A stretch of 64,000 bases of DNA from Brachynemurus nebulosus (GCA_035578155.1 JAPWDM010000021.1:4330501-4394500), one strand, 5' to 3'; shown: positions 1 through 12,756, counted from the stretch's first letter. The notes: generated by a model from the letters alone, not told the origin. Made by a program: numbers and translations.

Positions 1-291
1 AGTGACGTCCGAGAACGTTGTCACATTATTTGTTTATTTCTTTTACTTGTTACAGAAACATTTTTATATCTCATTTATATCTCAATGTATAGGTAGTTAT
101 TTAATTTGAAAACTTTTAACGGTTGTATAGGAAAGAACTTTATATTTCAATAGAAATTAAAAAATTAAAAATATTTTTAAAAAATTTATCGACTCACGCT
201 AAAATTATAGGATATCTCGAGTAAAAAAGAGAATTTAAATATTACAACTTTGTTCCTTTATTATGTCTGTTATTATTAAATATCATAATTA
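1..291. other. AT-rich flank, nothing recognised
   Basis: No coding potential, repeat end or RNA gene is visible here. The stretch borders the degraded RNase H end of the gypsy remnant that follows, and no integrase sequence of that element can be recognised in it, so the element appears to be cut off here. Confidence 0.5.
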
Positions 292-1527
292 TCAGTAGTC
301 TTCATAATCTTTGTTAAACATGCTACAACATGTTAAATGTATTATTTCGAAGAAAAAAATTAACAAATCGAGAAAAAATTGATGAAATTCGACGATAACA
401 AATAACAAGGCCAAGAGCATGTTATTTGTTAAATTGAAATGGAGAACTGGTTTAAAACTCATGAAGGCGTCTCGAAAAATATTGAATCGGGTGTCGATCC
501 GACTCGAATTCTTGAGATAAAACAGCTCCAATTCCTTGGCTAGACCCGTCAGTGGTTAAGTAAAATTTATTTTTAAAATTCGGAAATTTTAATATCGGGG
601 CACTAATCAAAGCTTGTTTTAATTTATTAATTGAATCAATATGTTCTTGATTTAGTTGAAATTTGGTGTTCTTTTTTCTAAGTTCATCTAAAGGCTCTAT
701 GAGTGTTGCATGATTTTTAATGAACTTAGAATAGAATGCAACCATACCCAAAAATTTCAATAGCTGCTTATGGTTTTTTGGCAAGGGAATATCTACTATT
801 GCTTGTACTCGTTAAGGGTCGGGAACTCTACCTTCACTGCTAACTGAATGTCCAAGTATTTTAATCTTTTGCATACAAAGTGATATTTTATTTGGATTAA
901 CAGTGAGGCCTATGTTTTTACGTTGTGACAATACTAAATTTATTTGATTTATATGTTCCTCAGGCGTATTTGAAGCAATAATTATATCGTCATAATACAA
1001 AAATAGAATACCTTGCTGTCTAAAATCAGCCTATTCTTTAAAAAGATATCTATTTAGGGCTTGAGTCGAATTTTTCAAACCGAAAGGTATGACTAAACAT
1101 TCATATTGACCGAATTGAGTTACAATAGAAGTGTATTTGATTGCTTGGGGGGAATCAGAATGTGATAAAATGAAGCGATAAGTCTATTGACGAAAAAATT
1201 TTAAAACCGCCTAATGAATTTAAAATATAATTCATGTTTATGCCTGAAAGGGGTCGAATTGGACGACAGAATTGAGGTCCCTAAAATCCGGTAACCTACT
1301 TGTTTTTTAACAAAAAATACAGGACTACTGTATTCCGAAATTGTCGGCCTGAGAATGTTAAGTTCAACAAGTTCATTTATATGTGACTCTAGAAATTTTA
1401 ACTTGTCGGCGTTCATGTAGTAGGGTTTCTTTGCTATAACCTTATTATAATCGTTTAAAATAATTTTGTACTCGTAATTTTTAGCACGACCGGGCTTTTC
1501 ACATAAAATTGAAGAATATTTCTTCAA
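292..1527 (-). pseudogene. Gypsy reverse transcriptase / RNase H remnant
   Basis: Three minus-strand open pieces in different frames (1201-1527, 812-1000, 452-784) read in order as a Ty3/gypsy reverse transcriptase. The first carries the N-terminal fingers region (LNILRPTISEYSSPVFFVKK type), the second the catalytic YYDD box followed by LGHSVSSEG, and the third the thumb and start of RNase H (TDGSSQGIGAVLSQ, FSRRLHEF). RNase H-like sequence fades out towards position 300. The pieces are separated by frameshifts and stops, so no enzyme can be made. Integrase is missing. The protease and gag remnants at higher coordinates belong to the same element. Confidence 0.88.
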
Positions 1528-1626
1528 TAAGGAATTTAATTTTGTTTGGAGTAAAGGACTAAGGTTAAATTTCTGTTCTATAATTAAATTTAAAATTTGT
1601 CCTTGTATATTAGCATTGTCTAAAAA

Positions 1627-1980
1627 TTAAATAATTGTGTTAGGTGCATGTTTAAATGACAAGCTAGAACTAGAAAAGTCTAAGATAAATTGACATAAAT
1701 TAATTGTTTTGTTTCCTAATAATATGTCAACAGGTAAACAATATTTACAATGCAAAATGGTTGTGTCCATGTTGAATTTACCTATTTTGAATCTCAAATA
1801 AACTAATTTTTTTAACTGAATTGATTTGGCACCGGGTAAGTATGCATTACAAAATTTATTTTCAATTTTGAACTTGTGTTTAGTATTTTTCGACAATTTA
1901 TTGAAAAGCTGCGTCGATATGGCGTTCACGGAACTACCTCTATCGATTAACCCTATGGCATTATTATCATAAACTGAAAT
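1627..1980 (-). pseudogene. Gypsy aspartic protease remnant
   Basis: Minus-strand sequence upstream of the RT remnant encodes a retropepsin-like segment. The active-site region reads LIDRGSSVNAIS near 1915-1950, where a functional retroviral protease has D-T/S-G, so the essential triad is altered to DRG. Downstream hydrophobic sequence (LPVDILLGN) matches the flap/ILG part of retropepsins. This is part of the same decayed gag-pol polyprotein as the flanking pieces. Confidence 0.75.
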
Positions 1981-2049
1981 TTCGATAACTGGAAATTTTT
2001 GAACTGAAAAAATTTTGTGCTCATAAATTAGTTTTTTGAATTCTTAGAC

Positions 2050-3040
2050 TTGTTTTGTCGAGAAATTTTATTTTTTAATATTAAGCAATTATTAATGGTA
2101 TGGCCTTTTTGTTTACAATAATTACATAATTTAATTAAATTATTAGAATCTTTATTTTTTAAATTATTATTTTGAATACTATTTTTAGAATTCACATTTT
2201 GAATATTACGACCTTCAGTAATATTATTTATTGTGTTTCGTTGATTAAGGGGTACAGTACTTGTATTTTTATATATATTATTACAATTAAATTCTCAAAA
2301 ATTAATTTCGTCTACACGCCTAGCTAAGGTTGCTAATTCATCAAATGAATTGGAAACAGGGTGTAATTTGAGTAAATTAAATGTAATAGAATTTAGGTTA
2401 GAAAAAATTAATTGTTTCCGCAGAGTCAGTTAAGGGGGTCAATAAATTTGAATAATTTGTTATGGCGAAATTAAATTTAGCAATGATACCCTAATTTGAG
2501 CCCAATTTAAATTTTGTTGCAAAAATTGTGACAAAATTTGATGAGAAGAAGGTAATACTTTAATTATTAAATACCTAATCAAAAATTGCTCATCAAACAT
2601 GGATAAATTGATTAGATCAGTAACTTTAATTATGAAATTCAAAATTGAATGAGCTGAAAATATGTTTAAAATTCTAATTCTGGGAGATTCAAAAGCCTGA
2701 TTACTATTATTTTTAGCGGTACTTAACTGGCCAAAAAGTTGATCGATCATTTTCTGCTGCTTGTCAATCAAAATTGAAAACGTCTGCACGAGCTGTATGG
2801 GCGACTGTATTGATTGAACATCCGGGTGGGGTTGATGTAAATTAGGGTTGACTGGCGACGATTGCGGCACTGGTATTGAAATTCCATGTGATGTAGATGG
2901 TACCGATTGTTTGTCAAAGCCAAGAAAATCCGGAGATCCAGGAACTGAGTGGGTGGGTGACTTAAATTCGTCCTTAGTGTCACACTTCTCATCGGACTCG
3001 TCAACTGATGATCGCTCGTTCGAGTATGAATATTAGGCAT
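2050..3040 (-). pseudogene. Gypsy gag remnant with zinc knuckle
   Basis: Minus-strand open segments (2768-3040, 2460-2870 and the stretch down to about 2080) are in different frames and together look like a gypsy Gag. A nucleocapsid zinc knuckle C-x2-C-x4-H-x4-C is readable near 2083-2130. Upstream is a Gln/Asn-rich capsid-like helical region (LIDKQQKMIDQLFGQL, then a stretch with many hydrophobic helices). The order gag, protease, RT on one strand supports a single element. Frameshifts and stops make it a pseudogene. Confidence 0.7.
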
Positions 3041-3267
3041 ATTATTGTAAAAGGTTTGAACAAGAAACAGAAAAAAAAAAACGGATTAAAAGTTCCAAAA
3101 AAAAAATGTGTATAAATAACTGAATAAACCTGTATATTGTAAAATTTGTCGATTGGTTTTAGGTATTAAATTTAAATATTTAAAAAAAAATTCTGCAAAA
3201 ATTTTCTGATTTTAAAATACTATATGTTATTTTAATACTGAAATACAACAAATTGCAGAGAAAAGGA

Positions 3268-3285
3268 TTAAACGCTCTGCTACCA
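3268..3285 (-). other. Possible tRNA primer-binding site of the minus-strand gypsy
   Basis: On the minus strand, about 230 bases before gag, the sequence TGGTAGCAGAGCG begins with TGG, as a primer-binding site complementary to a tRNA 3' CCA end would. If correct, the 5' LTR would end a short way above 3290. No second LTR copy is in the window to confirm it. Confidence 0.3.
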
Positions 3286-4204
3286 AGTTAAAACAAATCT
3301 TGTGGGTTTGTGAAAATAAAAATTTGTAGTTACAAATCTGTAAAATAAGATTGGGTGTTTGGAAGCTGAAATTTATAAATTAAAAAAAAATAAATAAACT
3401 TTAACAATATTTATTAAAAGAGATTTCTAAATTACAAAATTAAATAAGCAGAATATGCAAAATATAAACACCCTTCACAAAATTTGTTTAATCAAACCCT
3501 ATAATTGACCACGATGTCTTTTAGGGATAAAACAATGAAAAGATTACATTTCAAACATTGCAAATATATTTATAATTTAATATGAAACAATTTTCAAATG
3601 AATACCTTTATAATTACTGAATGAAATCGGTAAACAAACAAATCTATTAGTAAATAATTAACATTGAAGAAAAAATGAAAACAAATTATCAATGAAAATA
3701 ATTAACAATCGATAAACATTACGTGTCAAACTGTTACAGCTGTTTGGTAAGTAATAAATAGAAAAGGAAAAATACTACCCGAAGGTGTGAAAATAATATA
3801 CATAATACAATATCGGCTATTTACATATTATAAAATTATTTACATACGCAGGAGTAACTTGAGAGAAACGAATACTTAACTATACTAAACTTAACTATAA
3901 GGTTATTAAAGCCAAAACCAATTATAAGGTTATAATATTAAATTACTATAAGTTTATTAAAGCCAAACCAATTAATTTAGGTCATACTTTGGTTATTGAA
4001 ATTAAAATACCAGTAACAAAATTAAATCACCACTTTCTTTACCACTTATTTCCATTACCTAATCACAATCCAACAGACCTGAAACAAATTTCCATAATTC
4101 ACGTTAATTACCCTTACCTAATTTCTCTCAATTACTCAATTTAAGTCGGACCACGCATATTACGTTAAAAACGAAGGATAAATGCCAAGAGTACGGACAA
4201 GGAA
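3286..4204. other. AT-rich region, possible gypsy 5' LTR; no gene
   Basis: No coding sequence is seen. Part of it may be the 5' LTR of the minus-strand gypsy remnant, because it lies just beyond the candidate primer-binding site. No matching LTR copy exists in the window, so its end cannot be placed. Confidence 0.4.
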
Positions 4205-5078
4205 GGTACTTGTGCAGCGATCCATACCAAGTCAAGCTTAACACACCAAAACTGCGAAACAAAACTGTTGGATCCCACCACGAAGAAAATCCCGAAAGAA
4301 TGTGAAATCAAGACATACTACGCCAAGCAAGAGATATGGCAGGAAATCAACGATAACACTTGGATATGCTCCACCAGTGAACCAACTGCATTGAACATAG
4401 TCTGCCCAAATGAATCCGATGCAATCGAGCTACTGGGAACGCAAAACGTTCAATTACTAAACAAATGCAAAGGCCACACGACTACACACACAATTGAAAC
4501 GTATCCAACCAACAAAAACCACTCTATTCGCGACTTCATTCCTAACATCAATCTACAAGAGGAAGATGATTGTATAAAAAAATTAAATAAATCAGACATC
4601 GAACTATCTTCAATCAATCCAGTTAAACTCACTCACATCAACTTAGATGAATTAAATGAAAATCAACATAGAATCAAGGATCTGAATAAAGAAGTTGAAA
4701 GAAGACTCGAAAACACCATCAAAATAATGGGACAGCGCATCTCCACATCCACGTGGACCTACATAAAAAATTCGCTATTTTTGTTTTTTGTTTTAGGTAC
4801 AATATTCGTCCTCTATAAGCTATCATTTTTTTCATTTATTAAGAGCCTTCTTAATAAATCATGTACCAAGCGCTGCGTCAACATTTACAACTGCGTTCAC
4901 GGCCCCAACATCAAAAACGAGCCAAATGTCCACACCAATAATTTCAGATGAAAATCAACTCATTCCTTGTGCTCCGCCTCGTTATGACGACGTCACCATT
5001 AGCCAAACCCACTTGCCAACAAGAAGACAGCCGTCACGAACGACCAACCGGTCAAGACCGCTCGAGCCATTTCTTTAA
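4205..5078 (+). pseudogene. env: Errantivirus-type env (F-like) remnant
   Basis: The plus-strand open frame 4268-4951 has no ATG at its start and reads as the C-terminal half of an insect endogenous-retrovirus envelope. It has a Cys-bearing ectodomain with a NTWICSTSEPTALNIVCP region and a central helical segment. A membrane span follows (about residues 170-190, FLFFVLGTIFVLY). Upstream codons (about 4205-4267) and the cytoplasmic tail (to 5078) continue in other frames, so at least two frameshifts break it. The N-terminal part is absent. The tail frame contains a PPRY motif at 4974-4985. Errantivirus envelopes of this kind are related to baculovirus F fusion proteins. No gag-pol of the same orientation lies upstream, so this is a truncated insert. 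Confidence 0.68.
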
Positions 5079-5117
5079 CGATCAAACCTTTCAAGTTATG
5101 ATCTACTCTAAACATAG

Positions 5118-5370
5118 GGGTGTGTGGTGCCCACAGCGAAATACATTCCACGCCAGTATGCCGCCAACGTCAGTAATTACATACAGTAACTAAGCCAAGG
5201 ACAAATTCCAATGTTATATCATTAGAAAGCGGACATTGAATTTTCAAGAACGATTTCCCTTTGTTTTAATGATAATAAAAATTTTATAAATACGCTACCC
5301 CAAACAATAAATTCAGTCCATTCAGTTAATTCTAATTCAGTCTGCACCGTTACTATGTAAAAAATACTTA
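5118..5370 (+). repeat. Possible 3' LTR of the env element
   Basis: Just after env lies a purine-rich AGGGG followed by TGTGTGGTGCCC, then a TATA-like TTTATAAATACG at about 5281 and several CAGT initiator-like repeats (5310-5340). This is the expected place and make-up of a 3' LTR. No second copy is present, so the boundaries are uncertain. Confidence 0.35.
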
Positions 5371-5379
5371 TACCCCCGA

Positions 5380-5699
5380 TTGAAGGAAGATGAGCGTGGT
5401 AAAGTACCAGAGAGACTAGAGGAGAATCGTCTGAAGATGAAAGAAAAATCAATACAAGGAGCGAAAAATTGCCAAACATACAACATAGGTGATTTGGTAA
5501 TGGTCAAAAATCAGATATCGTCAACTGGTGAAAGTCGTAAGTTGGAACCCAAGTACCGAGGACCCTATCAAGTCGTAAGGGTTTTGGGTAATGACCGGTA
5601 CGTTATCGAATATACTGAAGGAGAACAACAGAGTGGTAGGCTATATACGGGAATCCTAGCCAGTGACCGCTTGAAATTGGTTTCACGGAAAGAGTGACT
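5380..5699 (+). pseudogene. Gypsy integrase C-terminal tail
   Basis: About 105 codons encode the last part of a Ty3/gypsy integrase. The stretch YNIGDLVMVKNQ followed by KLEPKYRGPYQVVRVLGNDRYVIE is the GPY/F-type C-terminal module. The catalytic core is missing upstream, where unrelated LTR-like DNA lies. The frame ends in a TGA about 240 bases before the LTR at 5937. This piece belongs to a different insertion from the env fragment, because in an intact errantivirus env would follow integrase rather than precede it. Confidence 0.82.
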
Positions 5700-5936
5700 T
5701 AATTTGTTAAAGTATTTTTTTTAGAATGTAAATTGATTTATTTCCTAATGAATATTTACTATAATTTGTGTATGAGTAGCAATGTTTATTTGTATTTTGA
5801 TGATTTAATCTGTACCATTGTAAAAAAAAATGTTATTACTGTAGTGAGGGAGGTTGCGAGAAAAGCAATTGATTTTGAATTTATTCTGAGTTCCTAAGTA
5901 ATTGACGAGGACGTCAATTCGACAGGAAGGCCGAAC

Positions 5937-6183
5937 TGTGGCACTGTTTGGGTCCACACGTAGTTATTTTAATTTTTAATAAGTTGGCAACGACCAATAG
6001 GTTTGGTTCATAGAGACGGCATACACGCAACATCCGTCATTCATTGTATTGTAATTCACGTAAGGAGGCAGAGATCATATCCGGTACTTGTGAACAGTGT
6101 GTGATTCGCCATATTAGCAAATTAATAAATAATTATATTAAAATACTAAAGTTTAATTTATTTAAAGCTTGATAATTCCTACA
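5937..6183 (+). repeat. Gypsy 3' LTR
   Basis: A 247-bp segment begins TGTGGCACTG directly after a purine-rich tract (ACAGGAAGGCCGAAC) and ends TTCCTACA, giving TG...CA ends. It contains AATAAATAATTA polyadenylation-like sequence near its end. It follows the integrase tail at the usual distance. The other LTR is not in the window. Confidence 0.6.
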
Positions 6184-6931
6184 TCGTTATAAGGCAACTT
6201 TTTAAATAAAAGAAATACGTACATAATTTATGTATCCTCATGGAAGATATGTCATAATTATGTACATTCTGATTTATTTAAACATTAATTGATAGGCTTT
6301 TAGTCACCTATGTACATTAGGGTGGAACGAAAAAATAATTTTATTAATTTTGATATGTAATAGTGATAAAAAGTTTTTTATTGTCTTCGTTAAAACAGTG
6401 TTAAAGTATCGTCATACATATAATATATTTAGAGGTGCCGTAAAAGAGTTGAAAATATGTATTTTTAAATAAATTTTGCCAAATTTAATATAATAAAAAA
6501 AAATGGTTTTGAATACCAAATTTGGATTTTAAAGGTTGAAATTATACAAATTAACTACTCTGTAGTAGATAGTTGTAGTATTATACTGTAAAACTTTATG
6601 TTACTTAATCTTACATCTTAAGAAAAAATTAATTTTTACAATATTTTGCAGTAGTAAGGATTCATCTTATTTTTTAATTAAAAACATAGAAAAACTTTGT
6701 TTAGTTTTTCCAGAAACACAACAATAGTTGGATTGAAATGATCTTTAACTAGACATATTGTTAGGTAGGTGTGGGGTAGAGAAGCCTGTAGCACCATTCT
6801 GTCTCTCTTAGTCAGTCCCGAGCAACCGTTTGAGTTGCAAGTGCTTTTATGGTTTGATTTTGTATTGTTGTTTTGTTTTGGTTTGAATATCGGTATAATA
6901 GCTTATTAGTCAATACGTAATTATTATTGCG
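6184..6931. other. Non-coding; leader of the hAT-like gene
   Basis: No gene is seen. A sequence TTAGGGTGGAACG near 6327 could be the left end of the element that carries the following gene, but no inverted partner was found to the right. TATAATAG near 6893 could serve as a TATA-like element about 40 bases before the ATG. Confidence 0.35.
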
Positions 6932-9158
6932 ATGGCAGTGTCAAAACCAGTTCATACTAGAAAAAAGTTAGAATGTCCAATTTTTGGACACCCTAAACAA
7001 TTAAATGAGTTAAATTTGCCAACTTATTATGACATTATGAAATATTACCTTTATATTCGACATGAGCTGAAACTAGAAGCAACATCAAAAGAACCAACGG
7101 TGAGTGAGATATTAGATATTCTTATCAAGAAAGTTAAAACTATTGGGTCGAAAGCATCAATTCCTGTAGTGTCTCGCAGTCGCATGTTGCAAATGGGAAA
7201 AACCTATCATAATAAATACAGAAATATTTTAAGATCAAAAAGTAGAAAAGGTACAGAAAAATATGATTCAATCGTAGCATCGTTTTTAAATGAAAGCAAA
7301 CGTCTTTTTGATGTCGCAGCTTGTAAGTGCAAAGAGTTTTCTGAATGTAAGTGCAAAAAAGAAAACAAAGTACCTAAACTAGAACAAAATTTTTTACTTG
7401 ACCAGAGAACATCGAGAAAAATGAGCATAAGTATAGTTGATAAGAGAACAGAGGAAGCAGAAGGTAATACAGCAACAGTTAAAGTACAACCAACAATTAG
7501 TAGTCAATGCTAATAGCGGTGTTGGAAATGTTGTCATTCATTCAGATCCTGAACAAAGTTCTGATGAAAACTTAGCACACAGTTCAGTTCACTTAGCACA
7601 CACGGCTTCAACCACAAGCGATAAAATGCAAGTAGAACTGCCAATAGTAGCTTCTATCTGTGACCGAACTGGAGTTTCAGACAGAGCTCCTGCGGCTATC
7701 GCAACTGCTGTTCTTAAAGATATTGGTATTGTTACAGAGGAGAATAAAAGTAAGGTAATTAATAGAATGAAGATTCGAAGAGCGAGAGCAAAGAATCGAA
7801 CAAAAGCGATAGTAAGCAAAATAGTTAACAAAGTTGGAGAAAATAGGGGTTTATTTTTTGTTCGTAGAAAAGATAAGATAATTGTACAAGAAAAAAAAGG
7901 GAACAAATTTTACAAAAAGACTGTTATTGAAGAACACATTTCATTAGTAGAAGAACCTGGTTCATCCTTTCTAGGATACGTAACTCCTGCTCTTGGAACA
8001 GGTGAAGCTATAAAAGATAGCATACTAGCGTATTTTAATGATAGCAGTCATTTGAATATATCCAATATAACTGCTATTGGGTGTGATGGAACAGCCACAA
8101 ACACTGGAGTTAATAATGGTACACTCGCTTTAATGGAAAAAGATTTAAATAGACCACTGCAGTGGCTGATTTGTTTGTTCCACTGTAATGAGTTGCCTTT
8201 ACGCCACCTGTTTTGTGCATTAGATGGAAAAACAAAAGGCCCAAATGAATTTGAGGGAGTTTTAGGCAAACAGCTTGAAAACTGTAACGAACTTCCAGTA
8301 GTTAAGTTCTCTCCTATACAACACAATCTACCTAATCTTGAAATAAAAGAAGATTTAAGCATAGATCAAAAATATTTACTTGAAATGTGCACATCAATCT
8401 CAAATGGTGTATGCTCTTCAGATCTGTCCTTAAAAAAACCAGGAAAGTTGGCTCATTCACGATGGCTTACGCTAGCAAGTCGCATCCTTAGGCTGTATGT
8501 TGGAACAGAGAATCCTTCAGATAACCTCAAAACCTTAACAGAGTATGTTGTGAAAGTGTATGCTCCTATCTGGTTTCACATTAAACTTGAACCATCATGT
8601 ATAAATGGCCAAACATTTTTGTAGGCTGATCAAGTTTTCGCGTTACCTTTGTGTGATCAACATTTAAAAATAATTGATCCAGTTATTCAAAGAAATGGTT
8701 ACTACGCTCACCCAGAAAACGTGCTTCGCTGTATGTTATGTGACGAGAGTAAGTACGTAAGAGAGCTAGGTCTTTGTAGACTTCTGAAGGCAAGATTGGA
8801 ACGCAAAAATGGTAAAAGGAAGTTTATGATCCCCAAGCTCAACTTTCATGCTGAAGATTTCATTAATATGATTAACTGGACGGATATAACAATTACCGAG
8901 CCCCCAGTAACAAAACACATAACTGATGAGAACTTAAAACAGTATATAAGTGAAACACGAGAACCTAGATGCCAGATGCAATCAATAGACTTCCCGCGTT
9001 TACCCTGTAACACACAAGCGGTAGAAAGAGTTATAAAGCTTGTGACAGAGTCATCACTAAGTGTCTGTGGTTCTGAAGCAAGAAATGGCTTTGTCAAAGT
9101 AAAAATTTCTTCGAAAAAGATGATGCCAAAATTTGAGACCAAAAAACGTTTTATTTAA
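6932..9158 (+). pseudogene. hAT-like (RNase H-fold) transposase-type gene, broken
   Basis: The reading starts at an ATG at 6932 (193 codons), shifts frame near 7440-7510, continues to a TAG at 8622-8624, and resumes in the same frame to 9158. Together it is a roughly 730-residue protein type common as uncharacterised copies in arthropod genomes. The N-terminal part has a Cys-rich CKCKEFSECKCKK patch. The middle part has GCDGTATNTG, then a C-x-x-H motif in CLFHCNELPLRH, and later AHSRWLTLASRILRLYV. These recall the first catalytic Asp, the C/DxxH motif and the RW region of hAT transposases. That assignment is an inference. One frameshift and one stop make it inactive, although the rest is well preserved. 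Confidence 0.6.
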
Positions 9159-9304
9159 GTCTGAAGAAAAGCTGAAAATCAAAGAAATGTGAAGCTAGTG
9201 AACTAATGGGATATTATAATTATTTATTTATTATTATTTTTTTAATGTTTTACTTTGTTTTAATTAGACTGGTTATTAATTATGTCATTACCTTTATTCT
9301 TTTT

Positions 9305-9887
<583 letters not shown>

Positions 9888-10323
9888 AAAAAACAGTCAA
9901 TTTATTATTTTATAATTTTAGTGTGTCTACAAAAGTATGTTGCATTATGTGTATAATGTGTATATATGTATTTCACTGCAATAGTTGGTTATTTCATATA
10001 GATAGACATCCATATAATATATTTCATTATTGCAATCAAGTGAGAATTATATTGAATTTAAATACACTTGGTTTCCGTTAGTAGCGGGTCCATTAGTAGC
10101 CACTTGAGAGAAAGTGATTAGAGCGGAGATGTTAACGCCTTATGGTAATTCTTACCAAAAATTTTCTGCGGGTCGTCAGTGGCGGTTTAATAACTTTTAA
10201 GTAAGTACACTTAATTATTCTTCCTTATGCAAATCCACGCATATGCATGCATCTTTGTACATATATATGTTGCAGCTATATTGTCAAAACCGTTTTATTA
10301 TAATAACTCTATTCAAATTATAA
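9888..10323. other. Non-coding spacer
   Basis: AT-rich sequence between two repeat elements. No gene, repeat end or RNA was recognised. Confidence 0.4.
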
Positions 10324-10812
10324 ATACCCCTGTCGCAGCATCCTGCACAACATAGCGAATTTCCATTTACAAAAGTACGTTTTTCTCGGAAACTAGTTGA
10401 TATAGAGTAATTGTAAATAAAAAAAAAACCTTCTTTATGTGATTTTTCCGCCTCATTCCGCCAAATTTTTTTCACGAAAAATGTCCAAAACCCCGTAAAC
10501 GTTTTCACGAAATTTCTTAAAAATAAGATGTTTCGTTCTTGAGTTATCGTGCGGACACATTTATATATATGTTTACTAAGTGTCCGCACGATAACTCAAG
10601 AACGAAACATCTTATTTTTAAGAAATTTCATGAAAACGTTTACGGGGTTTTGGGCATTTTTCGTGAAAAAAATTTGGCGGAATGAGGCGGAAAAATCACA
10701 TAAAGAAGGTTTTTTTTATTTACAATTACTCGATATCAACTAGTTTCCGAGAGAAACGTACTTTTGTAAATGGAAATTCGCTATGTTATGCAGAATGCTG
10801 CGACATGGGTAT
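10324..10812. mobile_element. Long-hairpin (foldback) MITE, copy 1
   Basis: The left arm (10324-10558) and right arm (10580-10812) are nearly perfect inverted copies around a loop of about 21 bases. The outer ends are ATACCCCTGTCGCAGC and its complement. The arms contain CATAGCGAATTTCC, ACTAGTTGATATAGAG and GAGTTATCG blocks. Short frames that read through both arms are palindrome shadows. A second copy lies at 20459-20945 in the opposite orientation, as the loop sequence is reversed there. Confidence 0.9.
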
Positions 10813-11098
10813 TATTTCTTAAGATGATTATTGCATACATCTATCGCATTTTATTTATATAAATGATACTATCTTTGTTTAATGAAAAATATCAAAAATT
10901 CTAATGGTTTCATTGTCTGTAATCTAAAAGGAATTAAAAAAAACTTTCTATTTATTTTTAGTACCTCTTTTCAACCATGTTTTTGTGTCTTCATGTACGG
11001 AGAAAACTTGACTCTTATACACAGTTCATAGTATCAGTGTGTACAGGAAGATAATATATTTTACAGTTAATTTCAAAAACCAGTTTGTTCATATTATC

Positions 11099-11633
11099 TA
11101 GAGATGAGCTAGACGGTTATTTTCTAATAACTTTTATTGCAAGAACAGTTACTGAAAAATAACTGTTATTTATAACAGCTATTATAATAACTGGTATGGT
11201 ATTTGGATATTTTAACATATTGTAAGATATTCGATATGCGTATAAACGGTTCTGTTAGTGAATACTTGTCTATACAAGGATTTAGGCTCTATATACACAA
11301 TATTAACAATTTGATGGATACAAACTTACAAATACAAATAGATAACTGTACAATGGACAATAGTTCATTTTTAAGGGTTTTTTAAATGTCCTACAATAGA
11401 AAATGTGTAATTTGCCTGGGGCGTTATTATTTTGAAATTCTCCGTAGGTGGTTAAAATAGATTACTGCGATCCTTGCTTTCGAATATATTAATATTGACC
11501 TATGTTATCGATATTTCCAAAGGAGTTATTTAAGTAACCAGTTACTGGGTATTCCATTTATTGACGATAACTGTTATCTTTCTATACTAGTTATCAAATA
11601 ACAGTTATCGATATATGGATCGGATCATCTCTA
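11099..11633. mobile_element. hAT-type MITE with 8-bp target duplication
   Basis: The element starts TAGAGATGAGC and ends GATCATCTCTA. It is flanked on both sides by ATATTATC (11091-11098 and 11634-11641). The interior is rich in TAACTGTTAT-like inverted blocks and has no real coding frame. An 8-bp duplication plus short inverted ends fits a non-autonomous hAT element. Confidence 0.82.
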
Positions 11634-11793
11634 ATATTATCTAATCTTAGGGGTCATTTGTAAAGCCACTAGTCGGTTAGCTGGTTCATACCCGAATGTT
11701 TGACTCACTGTATCCACATCCAACAAGTAAATGTTAACAGTAAGAGCAAAAAATATTATAAGCCAGTTTTACAACAGTAAAAGATTACTTGTA

Positions 11794-11980
11794 CTGTAGG
11801 ACTTTTGTTAATCGGACAGTAATTTCACACGAAAATTTCTTCTTACTCAAATACTCCGTAATTCTACACAGAATCAGTTATTTACATTGTCCCACTTCGA
11901 TCGCTAGAGGACTCACCATTTTCGTATTTCAATGGTAATTTTCGCGTGAAAATGCTGTACGGTTAACAGAGGTTTCACTG
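11794..11980. mobile_element. Short palindromic MITE, pogo/Tigger-like ends
   Basis: The ends CTGTAGGAC...TGTTAATCGGACAG and CTGTACGGTTAACAGAGG...CACTG are inverted copies that extend inward through TTTCACACGAAAATT and its partner. TA lies on both sides (11792-11793 and 11981-11982). The length of 187 bp and the TA target fit a Tc1/mariner-pogo type MITE. Confidence 0.6.
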
Positions 11981-12756
11981 TACTTAAAATACTTAAAATG
12001 CCAATTTAAAATGCAGTAGACTGTCGATTATCGGAATGTTAATCAACCGAAACTTCAATAAGTCGAATTATTTTTCTATGGCTTATAAGTTCAACTTATT
12101 TTTTACTTTTGTCCGCAACTACATTCGCGTGAAGTCGATGAAGATTGACTAGTTTTATGCACTATGTCGTCAACGATTCCACGCGAACGAAGTCGTGGAC
12201 AAAAGGTGGGGGATGAATTTCATGTATCGTTTATCAGAACCCATCCAATGTACTTTCCTTCCGGGGACAGTTAAGTAAAAAGGTTCCGCATTCTCTATCA
12301 AACTTTAAAAAAAGAAACCAGGGACATTAGGACAGGATATTGGTTACATGCAATTTTCGTTCAAATCGTTGTTTAATTTATTCTCCACAGGGTCTGTCCA
12401 TACCAAAAGGTCCATAACATAAAAAAATAAAAAATATAATAAAATTATAATATTACTGGTATTGTGTTGTGTATTAGATGTAGGAAGTGGGCACTACTGT
12501 GTTTTTGCAGGAAACTTGTGTTTTGTTTGTTTTTTTGCCAGTTGTTTGGAGGCTATGTTGAATGTTAATGGTGTGTTGATTTTTTTGTATCCTTTTTTAA
12601 GTTAATGTTAATGTTACAGTTATAGTTGAAAGTTGAGAAGTTTTGATAAAAGAAGAATAATCTACAGGATCTAATGTAACTATACCCCTAAAGCTTTTAC
12701 TTCAAACTAATTTCATATTATTATGGAATGGATCAAAGATTAACAACCCAGTAACT
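11981..12756. other. Non-coding, AT-rich
   Basis: No gene is seen. A CAGTAGACTGTCGATTATCGG stretch at about 12013-12033 resembles a solitary pogo-type terminal repeat, but no partner was found. Confidence 0.3.

Noticed and set aside
10284..10743. Similar short proteins on both strands at 10.3 and 20.5 kb
   Set aside because: They come from the arms of palindromic elements read in both directions, so the identical proteins reflect the inverted repeat, not genes.
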